NCBI GenBank assembly: GCA_030065735.1
Contig: JASJDD010000003.1
Coordinates: forward strand, 1-64,000
DNA: 64,000 nt
Reading direction: 5' to 3'
From: Crocosphaera sp.
GTDB lineage: Bacteria > Cyanobacteriota > Cyanobacteriia > Cyanobacteriales > Microcystaceae
Both the position numbers and the translations under genes were made by a program. Positions 18,086 to 27,205 of the stretch are shown one piece after another. The notes below the pieces were generated by a model. The model was not told the origin of the DNA. It made no database searches and worked only from the letters and a program-made list of their open reading frames with translations. How positions within the stretch are numbered: the stretch's first letter is position 1; each line of letters opens with the position of its first letter.

Positions 18086-20653
18086 CTAACTATTTTTAGC
18101 TTCTAAGTTAGCAATACGACTTTGTAATTCTTGATTTTCTTGTTTCAGTTTTTCAAGTTCATCCCGTAAAGATTGAATTCCTTTATCTGATCCTAATTTT
18201 TTCTGAACTTTTTTGATAGCTTCCTCTGCTTTTCTTTTAACTCGTCCATCTGGGGTTCTATCAGCTAAGCTTTGTAAAATAGTCACTGCTTTGGGGGTTT
18301 CCATTTGTCCTAAAGCTGTGCTAACTGCGACTTGAGTTAAGAAGAAACTTTCTTGAGAAATAGACTCTAGAATGTCAAGAATTTCTTCTAATTTATTGGG
18401 TGTTTGTCCTGTAGAAATAGTCCCTAATGCGCGAATGGCTGTTAATCTTAAGGGTTGAGGAATTCCTAATTTTGTATAATTAACAATAACATCCACAGCA
18501 TCGCCGTTCGTTTTGAGTTTACTTAACCCATTAATTGCCCCTGATCTTACCACTTCATTCCAACCTGAACGAGTTTCTAAGACGTTTTTTAATAATTCAA
18601 TGACTTCTGGGGTTTTTTCTTTTAAATTACCAGATAATATTGACCCTAAACTGGTAGCGATCGCTGCTTCACAATAGTAGCTTTTATCTTCAGTTTCTAA
18701 GCAAGTTTTTAAGGTATCATAACAGTCATTATTGTTGATTTTTCCTAAGCTTTCAATGACAGCGCGGCGAACTTTAGCATGATTATCTAATAACCCTTTT
18801 CTTAAAGCTTCTCCTGCTTGATCTAAGGTGATTTTTCCTAATTGTTTAGCTGCTTCTAATCTGACTCCCCAAAAGGGATCATTTGTCAAGGATTCTTCTA
18901 AACTTTTAACTGCTTCTACGTTGCCTTTTTTTCCAATAGCAATAGCTGCATAAATACGAGAAACAGGATCAGGATCATGTTTTAACTGGGCTTTTAATTC
19001 GGCAATGGGATAGTCTAATTCTACGGTTTTCAAGAAATAGTTATTAACATCAAAGCTAATAAAATCGGGTTTTGTTTCTAGGGGAAAGTAAAAGGTTTGT
19101 TGTTTCTCATGAATACGCATAGTAAAGGTTTTCATGGCTGCATTTTCATACCCAAAACCAATGGGTATTTTTAGATCAAAGTTATCTTTATTATTACCCT
19201 CTTCTTCTTTGACTTGGGTTTGCGTAATGGTTAATTTAGCCAGATTATTATCATTATCCCAACTGTAATTAATCTTGTAGTCAGGATGTCCACCCCGAAA
19301 GACATATTGATCAAAAAGGAATAGTAAGTTATAACCTGTAGCGGTTTCTATTGCTCTTAATAAGTCAATGGTTTCTACAGTTTTATGAGCATTTTCATTA
19401 ACAAACTTATGAATTGCTTTATCAAATAATTCTTCTCCTAAAATACCTCGAATCATGTGATAAACACAAGCACCTTTTTCGTATAAATGGCGATCATATA
19501 ATTCAATTGCTTCGCGATAAATATTAGTAACAATGGGGCGACGATAACGGGAAGAATCTTCGTCTAAATAACTTCTGGCTTCATTTAATAGGTAATAAGC
19601 AGCATCATCTTTTCCGTATTCCTTTTCTGTCCATAAAACTTCAGAATAAGAAGCCATTCCTTCCTTAATCCAAGCGTGAGACCAGTGTTTTATAACCACC
19701 AAATCACCAAACCATTGATGGGCTAATTCATGGGCGACTAAACTTTCTGTAAAGGGTTTATCTTTAACCGCTTTTTCATCCAGTAAACAGCGATCAGTTA
19801 GTAAAGTAGTTGAAGTATTTTCCATCCCACCAAAGATGAAGTCACTAACACAAACTTGGGCATATTTAGGAAAAGGATAATTATAGCCAAACTTTGAAGA
19901 AAAATAGTCAATCATTTGGGGCGTTTTCCCCATACTGATCTTTCCTTGTTCTTCTTTGCCTTTTTCTACATAATAAGTAACAGGAATACCTTTCCATTCA
20001 TCTTTGATTTCACTAAATTCTCCTACCGCTAACGTCATTAAATAGGTAGGATGAACCTGTTTTTGCAACCAGTGATAAATCGTTTCATCTCCAACGGTTT
20101 CTTGATTAATTAATTCACCATTAGAAATAGCCATAAACTTGTTAGGAACTTTGACTTTAATTTCTGAAGTTGCTAACTGTCCCGGATAGTCAAAACAAGG
20201 GAACCAAAAGCGCGAGTCTTCATCTTCTCCTTGTGTCCAAACTTGAGTCGGTTTCTCAGGATAATGCTCATCTGGGGCAATAAAATAAAGTCCTCTTTGC
20301 GGTTTTTCTACGCCATAGTTTATAATGATTTTAATGGGATCTTCTTGAGTCGGTTTTAGCAGATTAATAGTTAATTTTCCTTGCTCATAATCAAAAGGTT
20401 GACTAACTTCATTAATTAGGACAGAATCGATGTTTAAATCAACAGCATCGAGAATTAATTGATTAATTCCAGAACGTACAGGGGTTAAGGTAATGTTACA
20501 GGTTCCCGTGAAGCTTTGATGGGGAATATCGAGGGTTAAATCGAGAAAAATATGATTAACTTGTCCGTAGCGATCGGGGTTATAATGGGGTTTAGCTCCT
20601 GGTAATTCAAATTTACGGTTATTGTCTTCGCTATCAAAGTTTTTTAGATTCAT
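18086..20653 (-). CDS. M1-family zinc aminopeptidase with C-terminal HEAT-like repeats
   Basis: An 855-residue enzyme that removes N-terminal residues from peptides. It shows the exopeptidase motif GGMEN (275-279) and the zinc site HELAH (308-312) with the third ligand E331, exactly 18 residues after the HELAH histidine. The N-terminal 200 residues are the beta-saddle domain. Beyond about residue 560 the protein has alpha-helical HEAT/Armadillo-like repeats (DPVSRIYAAIAIGKKG, DPFWGVRLEAAKQLG, DNHAKVRRAVIESLG and more) and ends in a coiled coil of about 30 residues (LRDELEKLKQENQEL). No signal peptide, so it is cytosolic. Its place between two conflict-type loci may be chance. Confidence 0.92.
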   Translation of the reverse strand: MNLKNFDSEDNNRKFELPGAKPHYNPDRYGQVNHIFLDLTLDIPHQSFTGTCNITLTPVRSGINQLILDAVDLNIDSVLINEVSQPFDYEQGKLTINLLKPTQEDPIKIIINYGVEKPQRGLYFIAPDEHYPEKPTQVWTQGEDEDSRFWFPCFDYPGQLATSEIKVKVPNKFMAISNGELINQETVGDETIYHWLQKQVHPTYLMTLAVGEFSEIKDEWKGIPVTYYVEKGKEEQGKISMGKTPQMIDYFSSKFGYNYPFPKYAQVCVSDFIFGGMENTSTTLLTDRCLLDEKAVKDKPFTESLVAHELAHQWFGDLVVIKHWSHAWIKEGMASYSEVLWTEKEYGKDDAAYYLLNEARSYLDEDSSRYRRPIVTNIYREAIELYDRHLYEKGACVYHMIRGILGEELFDKAIHKFVNENAHKTVETIDLLRAIETATGYNLLFLFDQYVFRGGHPDYKINYSWDNDNNLAKLTITQTQVKEEEGNNKDNFDLKIPIGFGYENAAMKTFTMRIHEKQQTFYFPLETKPDFISFDVNNYFLKTVELDYPIAELKAQLKHDPDPVSRIYAAIAIGKKGNVEAVKSLEESLTNDPFWGVRLEAAKQLGKITLDQAGEALRKGLLDNHAKVRRAVIESLGKINNNDCYDTLKTCLETEDKSYYCEAAIATSLGSILSGNLKEKTPEVIELLKNVLETRSGWNEVVRSGAINGLSKLKTNGDAVDVIVNYTKLGIPQPLRLTAIRALGTISTGQTPNKLEEILDILESISQESFFLTQVAVSTALGQMETPKAVTILQSLADRTPDGRVKRKAEEAIKKVQKKLGSDKGIQSLRDELEKLKQENQELQSRIANLEAKNS

Positions 20654-20722
20654 AATATTGATAAAAATAAAGGATTTAGGGATGCTGTTAATCTAGACCT
20701 ATTGAATATTATATAATAATAC

Positions 20723-20839
20723 TATAGCAGTTCCCATACTTGTGAGGTACAAACTCTCCTAGTTTTAGGAGTTAGGAGTTCGGGAGTTCAGAAGTTGAAT
20801 ATATATTAGGTGTACCTCATGAGTCCAGGAAACGCTATA
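20723..20839 (+). repeat. MITE-like repeat family A, full copy 2
   Basis: A 117-bp copy, the shortest, starting TATAGCAGTTCCCATAC and ending CCAGGAAACGCTATA. It lies between the 434-residue protein gene and the aminopeptidase gene. Confidence 0.85.
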
Positions 20840-20886
20840 GCTTTTCTTACTACAAGATCTAAATTCTAGGGAAAGTCTCACTTGAC

Positions 20887-22191
20887 TCAGTTTAATTTAG
20901 CTAAGATAGCTTTCGCTCCTAATCCCAAACATCCTAAAATAAAGATCATGATGATAGGAAAGGCAACAATTTCTCCAAAGTTACTATCACATACTCTCTC
21001 TATGAATTGATTAGGCATTACTTCTGTAATAGCTTTACATTTTTTTCCTTCATCGTCAATTAAAGCCATTAATGCAGTTCCTGTTCCCACTAGAGTTACA
21101 AGGTTTTGAAAGTTGCGATCGCGTTTGGCTTTTTCTGCTTCTATTTGACTGCGAATAATATTAATATTACTTTCTAATAATTTTAATCCAAGTTCCATGT
21201 TTTCTTGATCTTTGATGATTTGTAAGCGATATTTCTGATAGGATAAGTTAATAAATTTATTGAATACTTTGGTATTTTCAGATACGTTTAATTTATTTTT
21301 GATTATTTTTAACCTTCTTTTGTAGTTAATAAGATTTATTTCTAAAATTTGTCTTTTTATGTTTAATTTTGGCAAGTCTACGGTATAGTCTTCTAAAATT
21401 TCTTGAATATCATCTAGTTTAATTTTGAGATGTTTTTTATTAAGTTTTTGTTTTGTACTTTCAATTTTTCTATAAAACTTAAGTAAAGATTCTTTTATTG
21501 TTCTACTTTGATTATAAGCCCAAAATATTTTATGTTGATAACAAAATAATCCAATTAGATCTATGGATAGATTAGCAATTTTTTGCTCATTCTCTATTTT
21601 AGAATAGATGATGATTATAACATGATGAGTGTTATTTGTTAATAGATCATTATGCCAAAGTTCAAATAATTCACCATCAAAAAATGATATTTTTTCTTGT
21701 AAATTTTTCTGCCAATTATAGTCTGGAAACAAGGTATTATAAGAATCTTTGGCAATTTTTTCATGAGTTTGCTCAGCACTATTTTTAAGACATCCTGAGA
21801 TTAACCAAGTTTTACCTAATGTTTCTTTTTGTTTGTTTAATTGTTGTTCAATTGTTTCTTTTATAAGTTTAAAGCTATTGATAGGTTGGGCAACTATTTT
21901 ATTCTCGATTGAACAGTCAATTTGTAAGGCGTATGTATCATTTAAACGGACAGGATAGTAGTAACCTTTTAAGCTTTTATCCTCATATTTTGTTTCAAAA
22001 TCAATTGTTTTTTTTTGAGGAAGTAACTCTAAATATTCAGTTTCTAGGGTAGAATCAACTAACTGGTTATTAGGGGGAAGTTTACTTTGAAATTTAGTTA
22101 AATTGTTCTTGATTTCTTCATCAGTTGTATTGAGAGCATCCCTGATATCATAGATAAATAAATCAATTGTAGGATAAATTAATTCGCTCAT
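20887..22191 (-). CDS. Unknown protein with long coiled coil and C-terminal membrane hairpin
   Basis: A 434-residue protein I do not recognise. Residues 1-225 are mixed alpha/beta (for example HHVIIIIYSK and NLSIDLIGLFCYQHK). Residues 230-360 are highly charged and helical, with coiled-coil character (RKIESTKQKLNKKHLKIKL; QIEAEKAKRDRNFQ). The last 70 residues hold a weak hydrophobic segment (LVTLVGTGTALMALI), a short loop, then a strong membrane helix (IVAFPIIMIFILGCLGLG). This order, a soluble domain then a long helix then two membrane segments, resembles CorA-type topology, but no GMN motif is present. It follows the 154-residue gene by 21 bases and is divergent from the caspase-STAND gene. 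A membrane effector role is only a hypothesis. Confidence 0.7.
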   Translation of the reverse strand: MSELIYPTIDLFIYDIRDALNTTDEEIKNNLTKFQSKLPPNNQLVDSTLETEYLELLPQKKTIDFETKYEDKSLKGYYYPVRLNDTYALQIDCSIENKIVAQPINSFKLIKETIEQQLNKQKETLGKTWLISGCLKNSAEQTHEKIAKDSYNTLFPDYNWQKNLQEKISFFDGELFELWHNDLLTNNTHHVIIIIYSKIENEQKIANLSIDLIGLFCYQHKIFWAYNQSRTIKESLLKFYRKIESTKQKLNKKHLKIKLDDIQEILEDYTVDLPKLNIKRQILEINLINYKRRLKIIKNKLNVSENTKVFNKFINLSYQKYRLQIIKDQENMELGLKLLESNINIIRSQIEAEKAKRDRNFQNLVTLVGTGTALMALIDDEGKKCKAITEVMPNQFIERVCDSNFGEIVAFPIIMIFILGCLGLGAKAILAKLN

Positions 22192-22212
22192 AAAATTAAA
22201 AGCAAAACATTT

Positions 22213-22677
22213 TTATGATTGACTAGAACCAGTTAAAAATTGTTTCAATTTGCCAATAAATGATAATTGATTGATAGTTGTTTCGGGTTCTGGGGAACGA
22301 CTAATAAGAATCATTGTATTGTTAATTTGTTGTTCATATCCTGTGGGTTTATCCGTAGGTTTAGAACCTTTAATAGCGAATACTGGTTCACTATTAAATT
22401 CTTGTTTAAGTTCCTCAGAAGTGGGTAAGATATCTGTGGTTAAGTTAGGATTTTTTTCTAGTTGGGAGTGATAAGTTTCGTATGCTTCTTTTAATTGAAT
22501 ATTTGAGTCAATGATTTCTAATAACATGGGTTTAGTGTGGGTTTCCCATGCTTTGGTTTGGATGTCGAGTTGATCAGCAATATTTCCTAAAGTTTCCTTT
22601 TCTTCATGGGTTAAGGATATTTTGATGTCGCTTAATGCGAGTAAGAATGCTAAGGTTATTTGTGTTTTTTCTTCCAT
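22213..22677 (-). CDS. Unknown small helical protein upstream of the membrane protein
   Basis: A 154-residue protein I do not recognise. The first 90 residues are predicted helical and acidic (LAFLLALSDIKISL; KETLGNIADQLDIQ). The middle is Pro/Thr-rich and the end is basic (FIGKLKQFLTGSS). There is no signal peptide or membrane helix. It is the first gene of a two-gene minus-strand unit and is divergent from the caspase-STAND gene 344 bases away, so the three genes could form one module. An adaptor role would fit the size and composition, but that is speculation. Confidence 0.68.
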   Translation of the reverse strand: MEEKTQITLAFLLALSDIKISLTHEEKETLGNIADQLDIQTKAWETHTKPMLLEIIDSNIQLKEAYETYHSQLEKNPNLTTDILPTSEELKQEFNSEPVFAIKGSKPTDKPTGYEQQINNTMILISRSPEPETTINQLSFIGKLKQFLTGSSQS

Positions 22678-22726
22678 TAGGTTATCTCCGTTAAGTAGTT
22701 AGATAGGATTAATGATAATTGATATT

Positions 22727-22852
22727 TATAGCAGTTTTCGTTTGCATAGATTAAACATTAAAATGCACATACTCCCCATACTTCCCACCCCTCCCACACT
22801 CCCCACACTCACGCCTACTGAAATTTTGATACACTCAATTGAAAACTGCTAT
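22727..22852 (+). repeat. MITE-like repeat family B, full copy 2
   Basis: A 126-bp element, TATAGCAGTTTTCG at the left and CAATTGAAAACTGCTAT at the right, with a core of CCCACACTCCCCACACTC type. Confidence 0.72.
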
Positions 22853-22925
22853 TAAGTGATGGGATAGAATTAAAGTGAACACTGTGGTTGTTAGATCCTA
22901 ATCTTAGCTTAAATTTTAACTCAAA

Positions 22926-22992
22926 GGTGGGCTACGACGAATTGTTATATTCCTGTGATAGCCTAAATTATAGCCGTCGTAACCCACCCTAC
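22926..22992. repeat. Palindromic repeat family C
   Basis: Begins GGTGGGCTACGACG and ends CGTCGTAACCCACCCTAC, immediately upstream of the caspase-STAND start. Confidence 0.6.
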
Positions 22993-23021
22993 GGTGATTA
23001 TAATAAAGAGACTGATAACTG

Positions 23022-26000
23022 ATGAGTAATCATGGTCAATGGGAAGCTTTAATAGTTGGGATCGATCGCTATCCTTCTCAGACTACTCTATTTTATCTTA
23101 CTTCAGGGGAGAAAGATGGAGAAGATTTGTCACGACGGTTAGATCGTTATGGGTACGAAACTTTTCGCATTCAAAGATTACCTGAAAATCCCAATCAAAA
23201 AGGAGAAGAAAAACTAACAGGGACGGGTTTAGTTTGTTCAGAAGACTTGAAATATAAAATTACGAATCTTTTTAATCCTCCTGCTTCCGATCCTATTGCT
23301 GAGACTGCTTTATTCTTTTTTTCGGGTCATGGATGGCGTAAAGTTGTTGATGGAAAAGAAGATGTTTTTTTAGTAACCAGTGATGCTTATCCTGATGGCA
23401 ATATTTATGGTGTTTCTATAAGTTGGTTAGGAGAACAAATACAACAGAGTAAGGTTAAAAAAGTAATTGTTTGGTTGGACTGTTGTTATAGTGGGGAGTT
23501 GCTTAAATATATTCCTGAAGATAAAGATTATTGTTTAATTACAGCGACCCGATCGCATGAATTTGCTAAGGAGATTACTCATCAACAAGGGTTATTAACT
23601 GAAGTTTTATTACAAGGGTTAAACCCTGAAAATGATGCTGATGGATGGGTAGATAGTCATAAGTTGGGGACGCATATTGAGAAGGCAATGAGAACTACAT
23701 CTCAACGTCCCTTAATTGCTAATTCTCCGCGCAATATTCTCCTAACCAAGCGTAATACTTTAATGAACTTTAGGGATGAATGTCCTTATCGTTCTTTGTC
23801 TTATTTTCAGGAAATTCCAGAAGATGCAACGGTATTTTATGGAAGGAAACAGATAACGGAGAGATTATTAGAAAGAATAGAAAAAGACAGAGTATTAGCT
23901 ATTTTAGGGGCTTCTGGTAGCGGTAAATCCTCCTTATTACGGGCAGGTTTGTTATATGAATTGAAATTAGGACAAAAAATTTTAGGCAGTCATTTATGGA
24001 CATATTTAACTCCATTTTCTCCCACAGAAAACCCCTTACAACAATTACACAACGTAGGTTGGGTTGAGGACACGAAACCCAACAGTATGAAGTCAACCCA
24101 CCCTACCCTCCCAGGAGGGGAAGTAGGGATAAATGAAGCAACCAAAATAATCATGATCATCGATCAGTTTGAAGAATGCTTTACCATGTGCGATGAAGTA
24201 ACTAGAACAGACTTTTTAAGAGAACTGGTGAGGTTATTACAAGAACACAAAAATCTCTATTTAATTATTGGGATGCGTTCAGACTTTCGGGGACGCTTAC
24301 GAGAATATCCTCAATTTGTGCAACAGATCAATAAACCCTATATTAATGTTGAACATTTAAACAGTGAAGAGATAGAAGCAGCCATCATTAAACCAGCAGA
24401 TTTGGTGGGAGTACAGATAGGAAGTGGATTAAAACAACAGTTAATTAACGATGTTGAAGATTATCCAGGAAGTTTACCCCTACTGCAATATACCTTGACT
24501 CAACTGTGGTTAGAAACAAGGAAACAAGGCGAAAAATTTTTAACCCTGAAAACTTATCAAAACTTAGGTGGAATTGAAGGAACCTTAGAAAAACGCGCCG
24601 ATGCTGTCTTTGAAAGTTTGAATAAAAAAGAACAGGCGATCGCTCAACGATTGTTTTTAGAATTAACTCAAATAGGAGAAACCTTTGATACTCGCAGAAG
24701 AATTGCTTTACAAGAATTAGTCAATCAATATCATTCTTGGGATGACTTAGATAAGGTAACAGAAAAGTTAGCAGATAAAGATAATAGACTTATTCTTCGG
24801 GAAGGCAAAAGGCAACCCACCCTACCCTCCCAGGAGGAAAAGGCAAAAGGCAAAAGTAAATTTTTATTATTAATGGTTAAGCAAATAACTGTTTATGGGT
24901 TAACAGGTTTTTTCCTGCAACAACCAACAAATAAACATGATGACTCAGATATTATTATTGATGTGGTTCATGAAGCATTAATCAGAAACTGGGGACGGTT
25001 AAGACAATGGCAGGATAAATATCGAAGTGCTATGGTAATCCAGAGAGACATTGAAACGGCGGCCAAAGACTGGGTTAACCAAGGAAAACCCCGTGATCGA
25101 GGGCTGTTGTTACAAGGGACCAAACTAGAGAAAGCAACAGACTACCTCAGTAAATACCGTCAGCTAAAAATGTTGAATGGGATGGCCAAGGACTATGTTG
25201 AGGTTAGTCAGCAACAAGACGAGATGCGTCGTTGGCGACACCGAGGGGTTATGGTTATCATTGCTGTCATGGGTGTGGTATCTGTGTTTTTTGGGATGGA
25301 CTCCAATAAACGGGCCACTGTTGCAACGTTACGAGAACAAGCAGCAACCGTTAAGAACTTATTACCTATTCAACCCTTAGAAGCGTTGTTATTGTCTATT
25401 GCTACCACAGGAGATAATCTAAATGCTTGGCAAGTTCCCAGGATGTTACCCGAAGTGCGATCGAGTTTGTATGCTGCGATCGATCAGGTCAGGGAAAGAA
25501 ACTCTATAGAAGGTCATCAAGATCCTGTCAGCAGTGTCGCTATCAGTTCTGATGGAGAGACCATTGTTTCTGGGAGTTCTGACAAGACGGTCAAGGTATG
25601 GGATAGACAGGGTAATCTTCTCCATACCCTAGAAGATCATCAAAATACTGTCAGGAGTGTCGCTATCAGTTCTGATGGAGAGACTATTGTTTCTGGGAGT
25701 GATGACAAGACGGTCAAGGTATGGGATAGACAGGGTAATCTTCTCCATACCCTACAAGGTCATCAAAATACTGTCAGCAGTGTCGCTATCAGTGAAGAAG
25801 GTAATCAAGATACTGTCCTGAGTGTAGCTATCAGTTCAGACGGAGAGACCATTGTTTCTGGGAGTTCTGACAACAAGGTCAACGTCTGGGATAGACAGGG
25901 TAAACTTCTCCATACCCTACAAGATCATCAATATCCTGTCAGCAGTGTAGCTATCAGTTCTGATGGAGAGACCATTGTTTCTGGGAGTTGGGACAAGACG

Positions 26001-26498
26001 GTCAACGTATGGGATAGACAGGGTAAACTTCTCCATACCCTACAAGGTCATCAATATCCTGTCAGCAGTGTCGCTATCAGTTCTGATGGAGAGACCATTG
26101 TTTCTGGGAGTTGGGACAACACCGTCAAAGTATGGCGTGGGGGTGATTGGTTACACTGGTTAGAAATAGGATGTGAAAGATTACAGTTTCATCCTGTGTT
26201 GCTGTCTGTTCCTTCCTCAAACATGGAAGCTGAGGCCAAAAGTGAAGCAGAAACCGCCGAAAAGGCAGCCGAAACTTGCTTAAACTATGGGGGTTGGAGT
26301 GATGAAGAAAAAGCAGAATTTTTAGTGAGACAAAGTTTCGCTATTGCTAAGGGGACAGGAAATATTAAAACAGCGAAACGGAAGCTAAAAGCAGCTAAAA
26401 AATTAGATAATAAAATCGATATACAATCCTTACAACAAGAGGTTAAGCAGTTAGCTGAATCTGGTAAAATAAAGGAAAATAATGAAGATAATCTTTGA
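23022..26498 (+). CDS. Caspase-like / STAND NTPase / WD40 repeat protein
   Basis: An 1158-residue multidomain protein. Residues 1-245 are a caspase-like (C14) protease with H103 in FFFSGHGW and C155 in WLDCCYSGEL. Residues 255-650 are a STAND NTPase with Walker A GASGSGKSS and Walker B IMIIDQFEE. A membrane helix follows near 748 (HRGVMVIIAVMGVVSVFF). Next are five WD40 blades of 41 residues plus one truncated blade (about 830-1040), then a helical charged tail. Such proteins are thought to sense invaders through the repeats and trigger proteolysis, often as suicidal defence. Two stretches look inserted: repeat-derived peptide at about 345-366 and 595-615. The first lies between the Walker motifs, so NTPase activity may be altered. 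Confidence 0.92.
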   Translation: MSNHGQWEALIVGIDRYPSQTTLFYLTSGEKDGEDLSRRLDRYGYETFRIQRLPENPNQKGEEKLTGTGLVCSEDLKYKITNLFNPPASDPIAETALFFFSGHGWRKVVDGKEDVFLVTSDAYPDGNIYGVSISWLGEQIQQSKVKKVIVWLDCCYSGELLKYIPEDKDYCLITATRSHEFAKEITHQQGLLTEVLLQGLNPENDADGWVDSHKLGTHIEKAMRTTSQRPLIANSPRNILLTKRNTLMNFRDECPYRSLSYFQEIPEDATVFYGRKQITERLLERIEKDRVLAILGASGSGKSSLLRAGLLYELKLGQKILGSHLWTYLTPFSPTENPLQQLHNVGWVEDTKPNSMKSTHPTLPGGEVGINEATKIIMIIDQFEECFTMCDEVTRTDFLRELVRLLQEHKNLYLIIGMRSDFRGRLREYPQFVQQINKPYINVEHLNSEEIEAAIIKPADLVGVQIGSGLKQQLINDVEDYPGSLPLLQYTLTQLWLETRKQGEKFLTLKTYQNLGGIEGTLEKRADAVFESLNKKEQAIAQRLFLELTQIGETFDTRRRIALQELVNQYHSWDDLDKVTEKLADKDNRLILREGKRQPTLPSQEEKAKGKSKFLLLMVKQITVYGLTGFFLQQPTNKHDDSDIIIDVVHEALIRNWGRLRQWQDKYRSAMVIQRDIETAAKDWVNQGKPRDRGLLLQGTKLEKATDYLSKYRQLKMLNGMAKDYVEVSQQQDEMRRWRHRGVMVIIAVMGVVSVFFGMDSNKRATVATLREQAATVKNLLPIQPLEALLLSIATTGDNLNAWQVPRMLPEVRSSLYAAIDQVRERNSIEGHQDPVSSVAISSDGETIVSGSSDKTVKVWDRQGNLLHTLEDHQNTVRSVAISSDGETIVSGSDDKTVKVWDRQGNLLHTLQGHQNTVSSVAISEEGNQDTVLSVAISSDGETIVSGSSDNKVNVWDRQGKLLHTLQDHQYPVSSVAISSDGETIVSGSWDKTVNVWDRQGKLLHTLQGHQYPVSSVAISSDGETIVSGSWDNTVKVWRGGDWLHWLEIGCERLQFHPVLLSVPSSNMEAEAKSEAETAEKAAETCLNYGGWSDEEKAEFLVRQSFAIAKGTGNIKTAKRKLKAAKKLDNKIDIQSLQQEVKQLAESGKIKENNEDNL
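24054..24118. repeat. Family C-type repeat lying inside the caspase-STAND reading frame
   Basis: GTAGGTTGGGTTGA (from 24054) and TCAACCCACCCTAC (to 24106) are inverted ends, and a CCCTCCCAGGAGGG palindrome follows. It is translated in frame between the Walker A and Walker B motifs. A 25-base part (24094-24118) recurs exactly at 24813-24837 in the same gene. Confidence 0.65.
24813..24837. repeat. Second copy of a 25-base repeat inside the caspase-STAND gene
   Basis: Identical to 24094-24118 (begins CAACCCACCC, ends CAGGAGG) and followed by a GGCAAAA-repeat stretch; translated in frame as QPTLPSQE. Confidence 0.65.
25512..26141 (+). repeat. Near-identical 123-bp WD40-coding tandem repeats
   Basis: Repeat units start at 25512, 25635, 25758, 25800, 25923 and 26046. 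Five are full blades; the unit at 25758 is cut to exactly 42 bp (14 codons), keeping the frame. Long stretches such as ATGGAGAGACCATTGTTTC are identical between units, which points to recent duplication or gene conversion. Confidence 0.85.
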
Positions 26499-26515
26499 AA
26501 AAAGGAATAAATAAC

Positions 26516-26782
26516 GTGAGATTCGTTTTGAGTAAACACGCAGAAGAAGAAATTATGAAGCGAAAAATCCCCATTTCGATTCTTGAATTAATTTTGGAAA
26601 ATCCAGAGGAAATCATAGAAGAAGACGAACTCAAAGTTTATCAAGGAACATTTACCAAAAATAATGATAAAATATATTTACTGAGGATTTATGTTAATGA
26701 TTTAGTTGAACCTAAAAAAATTGTCACCGTTTATTTTACTAGCAAATTAAACAAATATAGGAGATTAAACAATGGAAGCTAA
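26516..26782 (+). CDS. DUF4258-type putative toxin
   Basis: A small basic protein of about 89 residues with VRFVLSKHAEEEIMKRKI near the start, a pattern of DUF4258 proteins, which resemble RelE-like RNases. A GTG at 26516 preceded by AAGGA nine bases upstream is the best start; an upstream TTG at 26495 would overlap the caspase-STAND stop. It overlaps the DUF2283 gene by 11 bases. DUF4258 and DUF2283 genes are commonly adjacent in cyanobacteria and look like a toxin-antitoxin pair. Activity here is inferred from that arrangement only. Confidence 0.75.
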   Translation: MRFVLSKHAEEEIMKRKIPISILELILENPEEIIEEDELKVYQGTFTKNNDKIYLLRIYVNDLVEPKKIVTVYFTSKLNKYRRLNNGS

Positions 26783-26984
26783 ATATGATAGAGATGTTGA
26801 TGTTTTAAGACTTAATTGGAGTAACGCAGAAATTGAAGAAAGTGATGCTATCAGTCCAGGGGTTATATTAGATTATGACGCACAAGGAAACGTCATCGGA
26901 ATTGAAATTTTAAATGCTTCCAAAAAAATTGAAAATTTTACACAAACTAAAGCAATTGGAGATTTGTATCATGAAAAAATTTGA
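26772..26984 (+). CDS. DUF2283 family small protein, putative antitoxin
   Basis: A 70-residue protein: YDRDVDVLRLNW, then DAISPGVILDYDAQGNVIGI, the core of DUF2283. It overlaps the upstream DUF4258 gene by 11 bases and the downstream DUF6887 gene by 14, so the three are translationally coupled. Its family is commonly the partner of DUF4258 proteins. Confidence 0.82.
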   Translation: MEAKYDRDVDVLRLNWSNAEIEESDAISPGVILDYDAQGNVIGIEILNASKKIENFTQTKAIGDLYHEKI

Positions 26985-27174
26985 ACAAATGACAACCCAA
27001 GAATTAAGAGACTATATCCGTAAAAATACCACAGATGCAGCAGCAATTCGAGTTAGGATGAAACAAATAGAAAACGATCCAAACTCAATTACTGTAAGCT
27101 ATGGAACCTCTGGAAATGAAATAGAAAATATTTTGTCCCAGACCAATAACATAAAACCCAAAAAGAATGATTAG
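26971..27174 (+). CDS. DUF6887-type small protein
   Basis: A 67-residue protein from the ATG at 26971 (MKKFEQMTTQELRDYIRKN). The QELRDYI...RVRMKQI pattern is that of a family of short cyanobacterial proteins usually found in small-gene clusters near toxin-antitoxin loci. Function unknown. An earlier in-frame ATG at 26914 would run deep into the DUF2283 gene and is not preferred. Confidence 0.7.
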   Translation: MKKFEQMTTQELRDYIRKNTTDAAAIRVRMKQIENDPNSITVSYGTSGNEIENILSQTNNIKPKKND

Positions 27175-27205
27175 TTAAAAATTACAACAAAACTGTATTT
27201 TATTC

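Larger units (their letters stand above)
22678..23021. promoter_or_regulatory. Divergent intergenic region filled with repeats
   Basis: This 344-base gap must carry the promoters of both the caspase-STAND gene and the two-gene unit opposite. Most of it is repeat: family B at 22727-22852 and family C at 22926-22992. No clear operator was identified. Confidence 0.45.
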
